Notes: a model not told the origin generated them from the letters alone. 64,000 bases of DNA from Aphelenchoides besseyi (GCA_024699855.1 JAMPIQ010000002.1:7998001-8062000), one strand, 5' to 3'. Positions 13,007 to 24,858 are shown, counted from the first letter of the stretch. A program made the numbers and translations.

Positions 13007-14950
13007 TCTCCTTGTGATCAATAGCAATGGGAAATTGAACGACTAAGAATCAGTGATTATAATGAGGAGCAAACATTGTTGTAGAGTTTTGTTGCCAAAA
13101 ATCGGCTTATCAAAACCGGTCACGAGTTAATCAAAGATCGTTTATTTGGTCAAAAAATTGGATCTTACCAATCGCACCGAAACTGGTCAGTAAAGGTCGT
13201 CAATTAGGTGAAGTCATGGATGTTCGTAAACTTCATTTGTTCTCTTGTTGAGTAGAGTCAAATAGGAGAATAAACATTTAGATCTTTCTCGAACGTTATC
13301 AGTCAATTGCGTCGTACAAACATTGCCTAGAGGTTATCATCTGATCGGTCCTACGAAGCTTATGAACGTGAAGGAACAATCGTGCCAGTCGATTTGGAGA
13401 CACAGAACAACGAAACTTAAACTTCAGTTCATAATTCAATCAATAAATTGGTCAATAAAAGAATATTTCAGCAATTTGATAAAAATTCTGACCAGTAGAA
13501 ACACGAGTGAAATCCGGAAATACGCTGTGAATAATTTCTCTTTTTCTATTCGGATCGTTAAAATTCGCCGTCACCTCGGTCGCTCTTGAAGACGTAAAAG
13601 TCGAACAGTGAAGGCCACGCGATCATGTGCAGTCGAGGCTAAAGACGATTGCCATTTCCAACAAACAAGACCGCCACTTCAAAGGCCACAAATTGACTTG
13701 GCGCCGTTCTACAAATCGAAGCGGTCGCCTGTTTGGTTTTCATACAAAATCTTCCAATCAAATTTCCGATTCTCAGTAACCCTGTTGTTCGTGTTAAAGA
13801 TTCGTTTTCATTAATCGGCGTGTCAATAACTGCTTGCTATAACTTGTCCGTGGTAGCATTAATCAGAAGCTAAAAATAATTGAACTTCAAACTCATGTCT
13901 TTGTTGATGTAAAAACTGTTGTGCTTATCTTCAAGTTCAACAAGAAATGATTGTTTCAATGTATTATTTCCAGAAAAGCGAGTTATTAACAGGATTCTTA
14001 CACTTGGTTTTACATTCATTTCGCCATGTCTACATTAGTATTTGAAGATTTCTTGTTATAAAGACCAATAGCTTTCGATAACTCAACTCTTCAAGATGTC
14101 AATCAGATTAACGGCTTTACAAAAGATTACATCAGAGTTTGCATATGCCTTCGACAATTCCAACATTTGTTCGCAAAAGTTCTGGGAATTGCAATTTGCA
14201 ATAAATCACTAGGACCAATGGGCCCATCTTCTCGAATGGGCGCGCAAATGCACGAGCACAAAGAAGCGAAAAGATGTTTCGGAATGTTGCCATCGGGCAG
14301 TTCGCTGGTTGATGGTTTGATCTTTGACACGAACTCGGTTTCTGCGAGAATTCGTCAAGTTGGTCGACGGCCAAACGAATGCTCCGCCTCTCCTTCTTTT
14401 GGAGTAAAATTCAACCAAGCAGTCTGAAGGACTTGGCCGGACGTTGACGAATTCATTCAAATCGTGTTTTCCATATTTTACGTCAGATCCTGTAGATTCG
14501 CTCAACAATCGACCATTTAAACGTCAAAAGTTCTGTAAGTGGACGGTTGAAGTCGACATCAAACCATTTGTACGAGAGACTACAGTGTTAAGAATGTTTC
14601 GAAATTTTATTTTGTTGAAATCGTGAACTTTAACTCAAACTGTAATTGTGAGTCAATGATCGAAATGTGTTTCAGTTGACCCTTCGAATGAACGAAGAAG
14701 ACGGTTTCAAAATCCCCCTTGATTTGGCTCCGGGCTCTTGGAAGTGAGTTTCAATTCAGGCATTCGAAGATGTTGATTGAATTAGTGCTTGTCTTAAGAG
14801 GGCGGATTACGTAAATAAAAGAACGTTAAATCGGCATTCCGAAACACCAACGAGAGACAGCTGATAGAAAAGCGGGGGTTGAAGGGGCTCACGAATCCAA
14901 GCGAATGGATAAAAGCCCATTGATAAAGCCACAGCTGTTTTCTTCGAACA
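13007..14950. other. Intergenic region between the divergent LRIG and small-HSP genes
   Basis: Short open frames occur on both strands (for example 14127-14508 minus and 14167-14427 plus), but none has a recognisable domain or consistent splice structure. An isolated exon-like piece at about 14676-14743, bounded by a TTTCAG acceptor and a GTGAGT donor, has no credible partner exons. Confidence 0.4.
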
Positions 14951-14954
14951 GCGT

Positions 14955-14967
14955 GAATGTTCGGGAA
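14955..14967 (+). promoter_or_regulatory. Perfect three-unit heat shock element
   Basis: The sequence GAATGTTCGGGAA is an exact GAA-nn-TTC-nn-GAA array, the consensus for trimeric HSF1. It lies about 150 bases upstream of the small heat shock protein start codon. A TATA-like ATAAAAG lies some 45 bases further upstream (near 14909), so which start site it serves is open. Confidence 0.65.
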
Positions 14968-15113
14968 CGGTCTTTAACTCGAGATGAGCAGTTCGAGTTG
15001 CATGTCCGCATTTTTTACCTCGAAATTTGCTGAGCTCTCGACCACTTCTTTTAACTTTAAACCCCTAGAACTTTAAACCGATCTACTTCATTACTTTGTA
15101 TTTCAGTACGGTA

Positions 15114-15793
15114 ATGTCGACTTTCAATCACAGCTCTTCCTTCAACCGCTCCTGGGAACGAAAGGTCGTTGAAGAAGGCTCCGGAGGTAAACCAACAGTT
15201 CAAATGAGCACTCCGTTCCAAACCATCACATCAACTGGTTTCCCATTTCCAACTTCCTCTTTCATCACGCCGCACAATTATCACTTCGGGAACTGTAACG
15301 GCTCATTTCACAGTAGTGATGACTCTCTCCAAGCAACTTTAGATGTTTCCGGTTACTCTCCAGAAGATTTAAAGGTAAGTTGCAAAATAAACATTCGAAA
15401 AGTCGATCTATCAATTTCCTATTTAAATCAAATTCAATAAAATCAATAGATTGCAACAGTTTGTTTGAACCAAAGCAAACGATCTTTAACCATTGGCGAA
15501 GAGCAAAAGATGTCTGTTGACTAAGTTCAATTTAGGTTTCCGTTGACGGTGCTTACATTGTTATCGAAGGGAAACACGCCGAAAAAACCGATCAGTTGGG
15601 TTTGATTGAACGTCATTTCGTTCGCAAATTCAATTTGCCTCGAAACGCAAACCCCGAAAAAGTTCAATCGAATTTGACTTCTGATGGTCAACTCACGGTT
15701 TCTGTTAAATCCGAAAAAGCCAAAGAAGTTTCACCGCCACGCACTATTCCAATCAAAGTGGTCACTCAACCACAAAACGGATCCACCGCCTGA
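15114..15793 (+). CDS. Small heat shock protein (alpha-crystallin/HSP20 family)
   Basis: ATP-independent holdase chaperone, likely cytosolic, forming oligomers that bind unfolding proteins. Two exons, 15114-15374 and 15536-15793, join in frame to 172 residues, a usual size. The alpha-crystallin domain begins near DDSLQATLDVSGYSPEDLK and continues across the intron through VSVDGAYIVIEGKH, ERHFVRKFNLP and SDGQLTVSV. The C-terminal extension carries an I-x-I motif (IPIKV), which in this family docks into a neighbouring subunit. The N-terminal arm is Ser/Phe/Thr-rich. The ATG at 15114 lies seven bases behind a TTTCAG acceptor with no obvious upstream exon, suggesting trans-splicing or a 5' UTR intron. 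The upstream heat shock element suggests heat induction. Confidence 0.93.
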
Positions 15794-16343
15794 TTGTCCA
15801 CGACAACCATTCGAAGTTACCCACGTACATTCAAACGTTCAATTTTCCCATATTCGACTAATGAATCGTTCTAGTAGTATTCAATCATCTCCAAATACTG
15901 TTTTTCGAAATAAAAACTACGTGGCTTCTGTGCAAAAGTAAACGATTAGTTCACGTGTTTGATGTTAATGATGATCGATGAGTTGAATGCAAGCATCCAA
16001 TTCGACCAATCAGTAAGCAAAAATGATCGGTTAGCTTAAGTTCCTTTATTGGATAAACAATCGGATAGCAAAAGGTTTTCAGTTCCAATCGAATGATTAG
16101 ATTCTGAAGTTAACACGACTTAGAACCTCGAACTCAATAGACGTCTAAGTACCGGTTATGTTCAGTCGAAATTGCTTTGGCTGCTGCTCTAAATGATCAG
16201 AGAACAGTCGAAAACAAATTGTTTTCGTTTGCTTCGGCCTCGACAAGCACAACTGCGATTCGAGGGCGCGGTTTTGAATGCGAATTTTCGAAACGATGAA
16301 CGAGCGATTTTGATCGGAAAATTATGTTTGTTGTTGTGGTTTT
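15794..16343. other. Intergenic region between small-HSP and mitochondrial carrier genes
   Basis: Contains the 3' UTR of the small heat shock gene, with an AATAAA near 15909, and the promoter of the carrier gene. No other feature seen. Confidence 0.4.
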
Positions 16344-18027
16344 ATGGACAAAGAAGCCCTGGTCCATTTCGTAGGCGGCGCCATTGGTGGAACGGCCGGT
16401 AGTGCAATCACTTGTCCACTTGAAGTGATCAAAACTCGTCTTCAATCTTCCACTTACCGATCAGATGAGCCGCTTAAACGAACGACCACAAAGTTACCTT
16501 TCACAGCGAAATCTCAATCATCCACATCATCCGGTGGTTCGTTGAAATTTCAAGCCACAAAGTTCAAGAGTGTTTACAACGAACTAATTCACAGCATTCG
16601 GCATTCGACTCACGTTCAACCAAACGGTTTGTTCTCTTTTCTGACCATCGACTTAATACCACACGTTTACTCGTTTGATCTTACAACCAAATTTATTCTT
16701 AGATGAAACTCATTGGAAGGTTTAAAGAAAAAGTTTCAAACAATCTTGTTTTAGTTTTTATGGAGATTCTCTGCATTGCTTCTTGATGCAACACATTTTT
16801 CCCAAAATTTATTTAATTCGATGGTAAAAATCACAGCGCAGTAGATTTTTACATGCAATTAATTTGCAAATCTAAATGAACTTAGTAATCACTGAACATC
16901 ACGCGTGACCCCTTTGCTGTCTCCTATACAATTCATTTCACTGTTCTCATTGAATAAAGTTTAGGGTTTCTTCGACTTCCATATGCTCAGTTGACTCTCG
17001 CCGTTCGGGCGAAATCGACATTCTCTTCGTCGCATCAACAATCGAAACGATCACTCATTAAGTTTTTGGCGTAAGTCCATTTGATTAGATAGCCGTAATT
17101 TTGTTGGTGATTTCAGAGAGATTCTGCGAAATGAAGGTCTTGCAGCGCTATATAAGGGTCTTTTGCCAAACTTGATCGGAGTTGCACCATCAAAGTAAGC
17201 ACTAGAAAGACGCTTTAAGTATATACAAATTTGCAGAGCTGTCTATTTTTACACCTACTCGACATGCAAACGATTTTTCAACCAATCCGAATTGTTGCCG
17301 CCCAACACCGCTATCACTCATATGTGTTCCGCTGGTTTTGGTGGTTTGTTGTCGCTTTGAATCCGTTTGTTTACTCTTAATCTATAGGTTTTGTTACTTC
17401 TACGGTTATCAATCCTGTTTGGCTGGTGAAAACAAGACTTCAGTTGCATCAGGGACCATTGAGTATTCGAAGTTGTATTCGTAAAATCTATCGAAATGAC
17501 GGATTACGTGGTTTCTATCGAGTTCCTGTGTTCCTGATTTCAATTAACTCGTTTTCATTTCTAGGGAGTTACGGCTTCTTATATCGGTATATCAGAAACG
17601 ATAATTCAGTTTGTATTATACGAACAAATTCGCAATATCGTTGATGACATTGAATTTTCGCACGAGAACACTCGATTTGCCAACTTTATGCTTGCCGGCG
17701 CTGTGGCCAAGTTCTGTGCGTGTATTGCCACTTATCCGCATGGTGTGTTTTCGATTTGATTGCCAATTTAACTGGTCAATTGCAGAGGTTGTAAGAACAA
17801 GATTACGAGAAGAGAACTCGAAAGCCAAAGGCTTCTTCCGTACGCTTTTGCAGTTATGGCGTGAAGGCGGTATCCCGTTGTTGTATCGTGGACTTTCTGT
17901 TCAGGTCATTGCTACCTCCACACAACCTTTCAGTTTTGATTTTTAGTTACTGCGTTCAGTACCGAACACGGCAATCACAATGGGAACATATGAAGTTGTC
18001 GTCTACGTTTTGCATGCTTATGTCTAA
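16344..18027 (+). CDS. SLC25A36: Mitochondrial pyrimidine nucleotide carrier, SLC25A33/36 type
   Basis: Inner-membrane carrier that exchanges pyrimidine nucleotides across the mitochondrial inner membrane. Eight exons (16344-16626, 16965-17070, 17117-17194, 17237-17343, 17388-17521, 17565-17742, 17786-17904, 17947-18027) sum to 361 residues in frame, normal for the family. Each of the three carrier repeats is visible: [11 protein letters not shown] in repeat 1, [13 protein letters not shown] in repeat 2 and [13 protein letters not shown] in repeat 3. The NPVW and [13 protein letters not shown] forms, together with VAPSKAVYF and ASYIGISE, match SLC25A33/36 rather than other carriers. A Ser/Thr-rich insert in repeat 1 (residues about 35-75) is typical of this subfamily. 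Converges on endoplasmin; polyadenylation signal at 18190-18195. Confidence 0.95.
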
Positions 18028-18451
18028 GAGGTGCAACTATTTGGGTATATTTCTGTTTAGGTTACTTTTCCGATTTCATTATTTTTATTCCAACAATTCA
18101 CATGCCTTATTGTAGTATTCGTTTGTGTTCAATTCGAGACAGAAACCTCGTAGAATCTGTTTCCAACGTTGTTCGAATGTTTTTGTAGAAATAAATTTGT
18201 TGACACTTAATTCGTTTTATTGCAACTCGATCTGAACAGCAATTGGGGAGAATAAATATTAATTTAAAAAGCGAACGAGTACCCAATAAAAGACAACAGA
18301 CTGACTTTTGGTGTAGAATGGAAGGTTCATTAAAATTTACTATCAATTACCTGAATAGTTAAACCAGCGAGAGACACAATTAACGAGAGACCTAATGAAC
18401 GAAAAGGCGTGAAAGGTGGGATGGAATGATCATTTGAATTACACAGATGAT
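18028..18451. other. Convergent 3' region of the carrier and endoplasmin genes
   Basis: Holds an AATAAA on the plus strand at 18190-18195 for the carrier and its counterpart on the minus strand (TTTATT at 18216-18221) for endoplasmin. The two mRNAs therefore end within tens of bases of each other or overlap slightly. Confidence 0.5.
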
Positions 18452-21400
18452 TTAAAGTTCGGTATGTTCCTCTTCAACTTTAACTTCATCGGTTTTCTCT
18501 TCGTCGTTCTTTTCAGTCTCAACAGTCTCTTCTTCCAATTCGGGCTCCTCTTCAACCGGATCATCCAAACCAATATCCAACGATTGACGTAAAATCTGAA
18601 ATTCAATAGGGTTATATTTATCCTATAGTTATTTGTAGACTTACAGTTTCGATTCGTTCAGCAAATCCGACTTGATCTTGAAGTGAATAGCCAGAGCGAA
18701 GAGTGGCGGTTTCAAACAACAACTGTGCAGTTGAGTAGGCTTTCGGATCTTCTTGATCGGCTTCAACACGTCGTAACAGCTCTTTGACAACCGGATGACG
18801 TGGATTGATTTCGAAGATCTTCTTTTGATTTGCGTAGAAGTCTTGAGTTGGATCTTTGGCTTTGGCGTATGCTTGCGACTTCATAATGCGTTCCATGTTG
18901 CCAGACCAACCATACGAAGAAGCAACCAATGCAGATGGCGATTTGGTCAAACGTTCCGAGATCACAGCCTTTTCGATTTTGTTCTTAAGACCCTTGTCAC
19001 GAAGCCAGTCAATCAACGGATCAAATTGTTTTTCTAACTGTTCCAAGGCTTCTTTTGCTTTTTCGCCTTGATTCAACTTCAATCCTTCTTTTGCGAGATT
19101 AAGGAACTAAGTGAGCATAGTGTTAATCAACTGTTAACTCGTCAGGACATACCTTTTTGTCGTTGAATTCAGGCATTGATTGAATGGTGTATTCGTCCAC
19201 TGGTTCGGTTAAGTAAAGCACTTCGTAGCCTTTCTTCAACAAGGCTTCAACAAAGGGTGACGATTCGAGCTAAAAAACCAGGTAATCCGACAGTTTTAAG
19301 ATGAAATTGTCTACCTCAGCACGTGATGTTCCTGCAATGTAGAAAATGCTCTCTTGTTTCTCTTTCATTCGCTTCACATATTCATCCAAAGTTGTCTGTT
19401 TCTCGGGGTCGTAGGAACTCGCAAATCGAAGCAATTTGGACAAACGGTTTCGATTTGTCGGATCCTCCATGATACCCAGTTTGATGTTGGTTGAATATTC
19501 CTTCCAGAAATCGTCGTACGTTTTTTGGTCCATTTTCTTGAACATATCCAGAACTTTACGAACCAATTTCTTTTTGATGAGTTTGAGTAGTTTGTGTTGT
19601 TGTAAATTTTCACGCGAAACATTCAATGGCAAATCGTCCGAATCGACCAAACCACGAATAAAAGACAAGTATTTGGGCAACATGTCTTGGAAATCGTCGG
19701 TAATAAAGACACGACGCACGTAAAGTTTAATGTTTTCGCCTGTCTTTCCGTAGTTTTGGAATGCATCTTGAGGTAAACGCTTCGGAACGTACAATATCGA
19801 TTTGAACACAACTTCGCCTTCGGTATTGAAATGAATCTAAGCAGATGGTTTACATAGATAAACACAAAAGTCTTACTTGTCCCAATGGCTCGTCATAGTC
19901 CTTGGTTAAGCTCTTGTAGAACTCTATGTACTCATCGTTGCTGACTTCATTCGGTTTGCGGAGCCAAATTGGTTTCAGATTGTTCTGAATAACAAAGAAA
20001 TCTTAATGCACTGACGTTGACTAGACTTACCACTTTATTCCAATCCCAAACGGTCTTTTCCACACTCTTGGTTTTTGGTTTGGCTTCTTCATCGGTTTCC
20101 TCTTTGACTTCACCCTCTTCTTCCGTTTTCACTGGTTCTTCATCGTTGACTGGCTCATCGACAGTAACAGTCTAAAGGCAAAAATATTAATACTTGAACA
20201 ACATCTTAGCACCTACTTTTGATTCCCAGAGATAAATGTCGAAGTTGATAAACTGCGAATATTTGTGAACCAATTTCTTGAGAGTATCCGGTTCCAAAAA
20301 GTCGTAGGCTTCAGCTTTCAGATGCAAAGTAATCTCGGTTCCACGTTTCAATGTGTTTCCTCGTGGGTCTTCAACAATCGAGAAGGTGGATGAATCGGAT
20401 TCCCAAATCAGTTGTTTGTCGTCGTTGTTTTTCGTTGCAACAACAACTCGATCGGCAACCAGGAAAGCCGAATAAAAACCTACACCAAATTGACCGATGA
20501 GATCTTGTTGTTGTTCTGCAGAAGTTGCCGTTTCCAAAACTTTCGACATGAATTCTGCAGTGCCGGAGCGTGCAATTGTTCCCAAATTGTTGATCAAATC
20601 TTGACGTGTCATACCTAAACAATTGCATTGTCTAATTCATCTTCTTAAATTACAACTACTTACCGATACCCGTATCTGTGATCTTCAAAATGTGATTTTC
20701 TTTGTCGGCCTTGATGCGAATCGAGAGCTCTTCGGTGGAACCCAAAACCGATGGATCGGTCAAAGACATCAGACGAATCTTGTCCAAAGCATCGGAAGCA
20801 TTCGAGATCAATTCACGAAGGAAGATCTCTTTGTTTCGATACAATGAGTTGATAATCAGTTTCATCATGCGACTAACTTCCGCTTGAAATTCATGTTTCT
20901 CTGCTTTTTCGCGAAGTTTTTTGACTTCAGAAACCGAAAGACCGTCCAATTGAATTGCTTCTTCTTCGCTAAAAAAAGCCACTTTGATTTCGAGTTTGTT
21001 TCTCTGTTTTTAAGTTCACGTAAACCGAAAGTCTAGGATTTTGCGATTTAACGGTTCTCTAGCGCCGAACGGGCATTCCGACCGACCGGTAATGCAAACA
21101 AAGTAGTTAGTCGAGAGTGGTGCGCGACAAAGAGACCGGCAGGTACGAACCGTCGCCGTTTGCCGGCGCCCCAAACCATCGAGTTAACGTGAATATTTCA
21201 AGAAATTCCAATTACAAAACAGAAAATGAGCTTACCGTTGAACAACTTCATCGTCGGTTTTTGACCCAACTTTTCCTTTGGCCAAGCTCTCCTTCACTTT
21301 CGGCTCCTCATCGATATCGTCCTCTTCGGCTGTTGCCGTTAAGGGCGAAAGAACGAGAGCTGAAATCAACATCGTAAGTTGACGCGTACAATGCAACTTT

Positions 21401-21478
21401 TAATCAAAATGTTTGCTACGTACCTGCTGCTAAGATCAGAAAGATGGACCAAATGATCCAAGCGCTTTTAGACGCCAT
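18452..21478 (-). CDS. HSP90B1: Endoplasmin (GRP94), ER-lumenal HSP90 chaperone
   Basis: ER paralogue of HSP90 that folds secreted and membrane clients using ATP. It starts at an ATG at 21478 with a signal peptide (about 25 residues, ending near LTATA). First exons are 21478-21424, 21359-21236 and 20968 downward. The ATPase domain carries [27 protein letters not shown] and [15 protein letters not shown]. An acidic charged linker (about 20.15-20.05 kb) is followed by the middle domain ([25 protein letters not shown]) and a C-terminal dimerisation domain ([18 protein letters not shown]). The tail is Glu-rich. The last four residues are HTEL instead of the usual KDEL/HDEL retrieval signal. Divergent from signal peptide peptidase; an ER-stress-element-like site lies 165 bases upstream of the start. 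Confidence 0.97.
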
Positions 21479-21643
21479 TAAACACTAACGATGTCACCCG
21501 TTGAGTTAGCAATGAGAACTGTTCACAGTCTCTGAAATGAACGTCAATTTAATCAGAAATGGACTTGAGGACGGGCGGCTAAAACGTAAATTTGTGTTGG
21601 AAATTTCTCGCGAAGCTCCTCAATGGGCGGAGTCGAGTTGACA

Positions 21644-21655
21644 CGTGGATCCAAT
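21644..21655 (-). promoter_or_regulatory. ERSE-II-like element (ATTGG-AT-CCACG) upstream of endoplasmin
   Basis: On the minus strand the sequence reads ATTGG, two bases, then CCACG, and runs on into a CACGTG core. The published ERSE-II is ATTGG-N-CCACG, so the spacing here is one base longer. It lies about 165 bases before the endoplasmin start codon and in the same divergent interval as signal peptide peptidase. Function is inference. Confidence 0.4.
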
Positions 21656-21660
21656 GAACA

Positions 21661-21855
21661 TCAAACAACCGAGTTTGAGATCCACCAATCAGCAATCGTT
21701 TCGTAGACCACACGCCAAGTCAACGTCAAAGCAAAGGGCACTTCAATGACGACGATGTGCTTAAAGATATCGACTGGGCACAAACAAACGGAATACCCCG
21801 GAGCTTGCAGCTCATCAACACGCGTTCCGACTAGTTGGCCGTTTTTGGTGAACAT
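21661..21855 (-). CDS. Possible small gene (64 codons) in the divergent ER-gene promoter
   Basis: An ATG-initiated frame with a favourable AAAATG context starting at 21855 and stopping at 21661. The product contains a moderately hydrophobic stretch (HIVVIEVPFALTLTW) and a Trp-rich end. It resembles no family I know. It sits between the endoplasmin and signal peptide peptidase starts, and its stop abuts the ERSE-like site. It could be a chance frame. Confidence 0.28.
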   Translation of the reverse strand: MFTKNGQLVGTRVDELQAPGYSVCLCPVDIFKHIVVIEVPFALTLTWRVVYETIADWWISNSVV

Positions 21856-21933
21856 TTTTGACGTGTTTAAAATTCCTACAATTTTTCGTTTTGTTTAACC
21901 TACTCATTGGCTACTTCTAATTGAAGATTTTAG

Positions 21934-23640
21934 ATGGCGTCTCAAGCGGTTCCCGTTCAAAATGCAACGGCCGCAGTTGAAGAGCCAATTAAGTTTAGTT
22001 TCGAGGAACAGGTTGGTTCTCAATTCACTTATATTCCATCATGTCTTTGTGTTTAGATCTTGGCTTACTCATCGCTCTATGGAATGGCTTTGTTGTGCGT
22101 AATTTGGGGAAGTATCCGTTCGTTGAATTACATCAAACGTTCTGTCGACAAGAAGCGAACCATCGATGCGTCGATTGCCACCAAAGAAGCATCGAGATTT
22201 CCGTTGACTGCGAGTTTAGTGCTTTTTGGTCTTTACATCGCATTCAAGTGAGTTGGCTTTCTTGTGTCCGATTATGTGCGTTTCAGAGGACCGTATGAAG
22301 TGAGTTCGCAAATAATCACCAAAGCAGAACCCTACGTTCCACCAAATGTTCTGTTGCCTCTGGAGAAAGTCCGCGACTACTTTCACAAATCGAATGAAAC
22401 GATTACCACGCCGTCAGTTGCACAAAAATGGATTCAACAAGCGCGTGATTATCATCCGTTGGTCGAACAAAGCTACTCGTAGGTCCAAATTGGCTGCCAA
22501 TCAGTTCGTATTCGTTTAGATACGTGGAACCGTACGCTCCGAATTTGAACAAACAAAACCTCATCTTTCTTTTGCTTCTTCTCTTATGTTATGAAGGTTA
22601 TTGGATTTGAAATGAATTGTTTTATGTTTAATTTTTAGGTTGCGCTGCTCTGGCTGTGATTCTTCAACCTGCATTCGCTTGGTTCCTTCGTCTGTTGCCG
22701 ATTGGTGATCGTTGGCCAAAGAAGAGTACGAACTACATTTTGAGCTTGAAGAAATCGAAAAAGGAATTGCTACCTGGTGATATCGTTGATGCAAAGAACG
22801 ACGATACGGTTCGGTTAAAGTTTGTTCATGTAACTTGATTTGTTTACAGGAATATGTTTTTTACGTTGATTACGATTCCCACTACTTGATTGCTTTCATG
22901 TTTACGATGTGGGTTGGAATTTCGCATCTTTATCGTCGCCATTGGATTACGAACAATCTGATTGGAATCGCATTTTCCATCTACGGAATTGAGAATTTAC
23001 ATTTGGCTTCTTTCAAGGTACTTGTTCAATTGTTGAAATGTAGTCAAACAACTTTTAGGCGGGACTTCTGTTGTTGTCCGGATTATTTGTTTACGACGTC
23101 TTTTGGGTTTTTGGAACTGATGTTATGACTACAGTAGCAAAGACCATCGATGCACCGATTCTCTTACAATTTCCTCAGGATCTGATGCGCAATGGATGGT
23201 TGGATGCGAACAAATACGGAATGTTGGGTTTGTTATAATAATGAGATTCTAACCGACCTGAGTGTTCAGGTCTTGGCGACATCGTTATTCCGGGAATCTT
23301 CATTGCACTTCTCTATCGTTTTGACAATTACATTGGATCCAAGAAGACCGGTGAACAACGAAAGTCACGTTGGTATTTCCACATCGTTGTATTCGGCTAC
23401 ATGGTCGGTCTATTGGTTACAATGGGTGTGATGCACTATTTCAAATCGGCACAACCGGCGTTATTGTACTTGGTTCCGGCTTGTATTCTGATTCCACTTT
23501 TCTTGGCATTGATTCGTGGAGAATTCAAGGAGCTTTGGAACTACAGCGAAGAACATCTCGTGGACCCCAAAGGAGAAAAGGAAAAAGCCAAAAACAAAGA
23601 AAACAAAAAGCAGAAAGCAGCGGATAAGAAGAATAATTAA
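21934..23640 (+). CDS. HM13: Signal peptide peptidase (intramembrane aspartyl protease)
   Basis: ER multi-pass protease that cuts leftover signal peptides inside the membrane; related to presenilin with inverted topology. Eight exons (21934-22011, 22057-22247, 22287-22478, 22520-22596, 22639-22808, 22850-23017, 23059-23227, 23270-23640) join in frame to 471 residues. Both catalytic motifs are present: YD in FVYDVFWVFG on exon 7 and LGLGD in exon 8, formed across the intron at 23228-23269. The PAL motif occurs in QPALLYLVPA. Several hydrophobic segments precede them, and the tail is Lys-rich. The start codon directly follows a TTTTAG acceptor, so trans-splicing is likely. The donor at 22809 (GTTCGG) was chosen because it alone gives a frame-keeping intron of normal length. 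Shares its promoter interval with endoplasmin. Confidence 0.96.
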
Positions 23641-23946
23641 AAGGTTGTTTATTTATTATGGTAATGTTAAGATATGAATCATGACATTTTGTTTCGTTTG
23701 GTGCAAATCATAATCACGGCACCATTCAATTTCTCTTGCAAGGTGCATATTTTTGATTAGTTTCAGTGCGGCAAACGATCCGCAATTTCCTTGTCTTTAT
23801 CGCAGCTTTCTAATGTTTTCGGTCATTGTTGTCGTAAGAATGAAGTTGTTGCAAAATAATTTATTACCATAAACTCTCAAACACATGTCCATCTAATAAT
23901 TTATTCAACAGAAACAATAACAACCTAATCGAACGAGTAGAACCAA
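23641..23946. other. Convergent 3' region of signal peptide peptidase and the HAD phosphatase
   Basis: AT-rich DNA between two stop codons about 306 bases apart. Minus-strand AATAAA equivalents occur near 23858 and 23898, suitable for the phosphatase. No other feature. Confidence 0.35.
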
Positions 23947-24858
23947 TTAGAAAGGTGGAAGTCCGTACTTTGTTGGATCGAATTCCTCCAATGAAGTCAA
24001 CAGATCGGAAAGTTTCGGTCGCAACTCCTCAATCTTCTGTTTACCGGCTTCATCCAAAAACTGTGGTTGCGGAATCATCACACAACGCATTCCCGCATCA
24101 ACAGCTGAACGAGCACCGTTAATCGAATCCTAAGAGTCGTCAGATAAGTAAGTAGGCACGTGAATGGCAAACCTCAAAAACAAGACAATTTGCTGCAGAA
24201 GCTGGTGGATTCTCGAAACGTTTCATTGTCACCAAGTATGGCTCGGGACTTGGTTTCCCATTGTGCACTTCTGGATCACTTCCGCAGCGAACGACTATGG
24301 GGATTTTCTCCAACCAGTGAGTGTAACGAGTTTGCGTTTTGATTTCGAACTAACACAATTAATGACTATGTTCTGAACACAAACCTCGATGTTGTCAGAG
24401 CCCGTACAGATAGCCAACGGATATTGGTGCTTGTGAAACTAAAACAACAGCAAATACTGAAGATTCTGCGTCAACTCACGTATTCGATCAGTTTGTTGGC
24501 TGCCGGAAGTTCAGCACACTCACGAAGTGCTCGATCCAACTCCACGTCATAAAGTTCGGTATATTCTTCTGGTGTTACTGTTTGCTCCAAATCGGCCATT
24601 TTCAAGAGATATCGAACTGCTTCCTACAACAAAAAATAAGTTTCAGTGAATTTGTAGATCACCTGCTTCTTACTTCCCATCATACCCAACTTCATTTCCA
24701 AAGTAAACTCACGACCATATTTAGCCATCATCTTTGTATTGACATCCGAATAAACCTAAACCTTTTGATAGTGATCTTCAAAAAGTAGAATCGTCCACCT
24801 GTTCGCTGTCAATCAACACACCATCGAAGTCGAAAATCACGTGAGTAATTTCGGCCAT
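23947..24858 (-). CDS. HAD-superfamily phosphatase, pseudouridine-5'-phosphatase (PUDP/HDHD1) group
   Basis: Small soluble phosphatase of the HAD superfamily; the PUDP group dephosphorylates pseudouridine 5'-monophosphate. It starts at an ATG at 24858. Motif I is HVIFDFDGVLIDSE, with the nucleophile Asp and the acid-base Asp two residues on. Motif II is the CTGSD segment. Motif III comes from the GKPSPEPYL lysine. Motif IV is VFE-DSINGARSAV, joined across a 43-nt intron. The helical cap (GREFTLEMKLGMMG) and the terminal FDPTKYGLPPF resemble HDHD1/GS1 proteins. Five to six exons with 40-60 nt introns. The exact substrate cannot be read from sequence, so I leave the symbol blank. Confidence 0.88.

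Noticed and set aside
14676..14743. Exon-like block with TTTCAG acceptor and GTGAGT donor before the small HSP
   Set aside because: No exon with a matching phase on either side; the small HSP frame starts independently at 15114.
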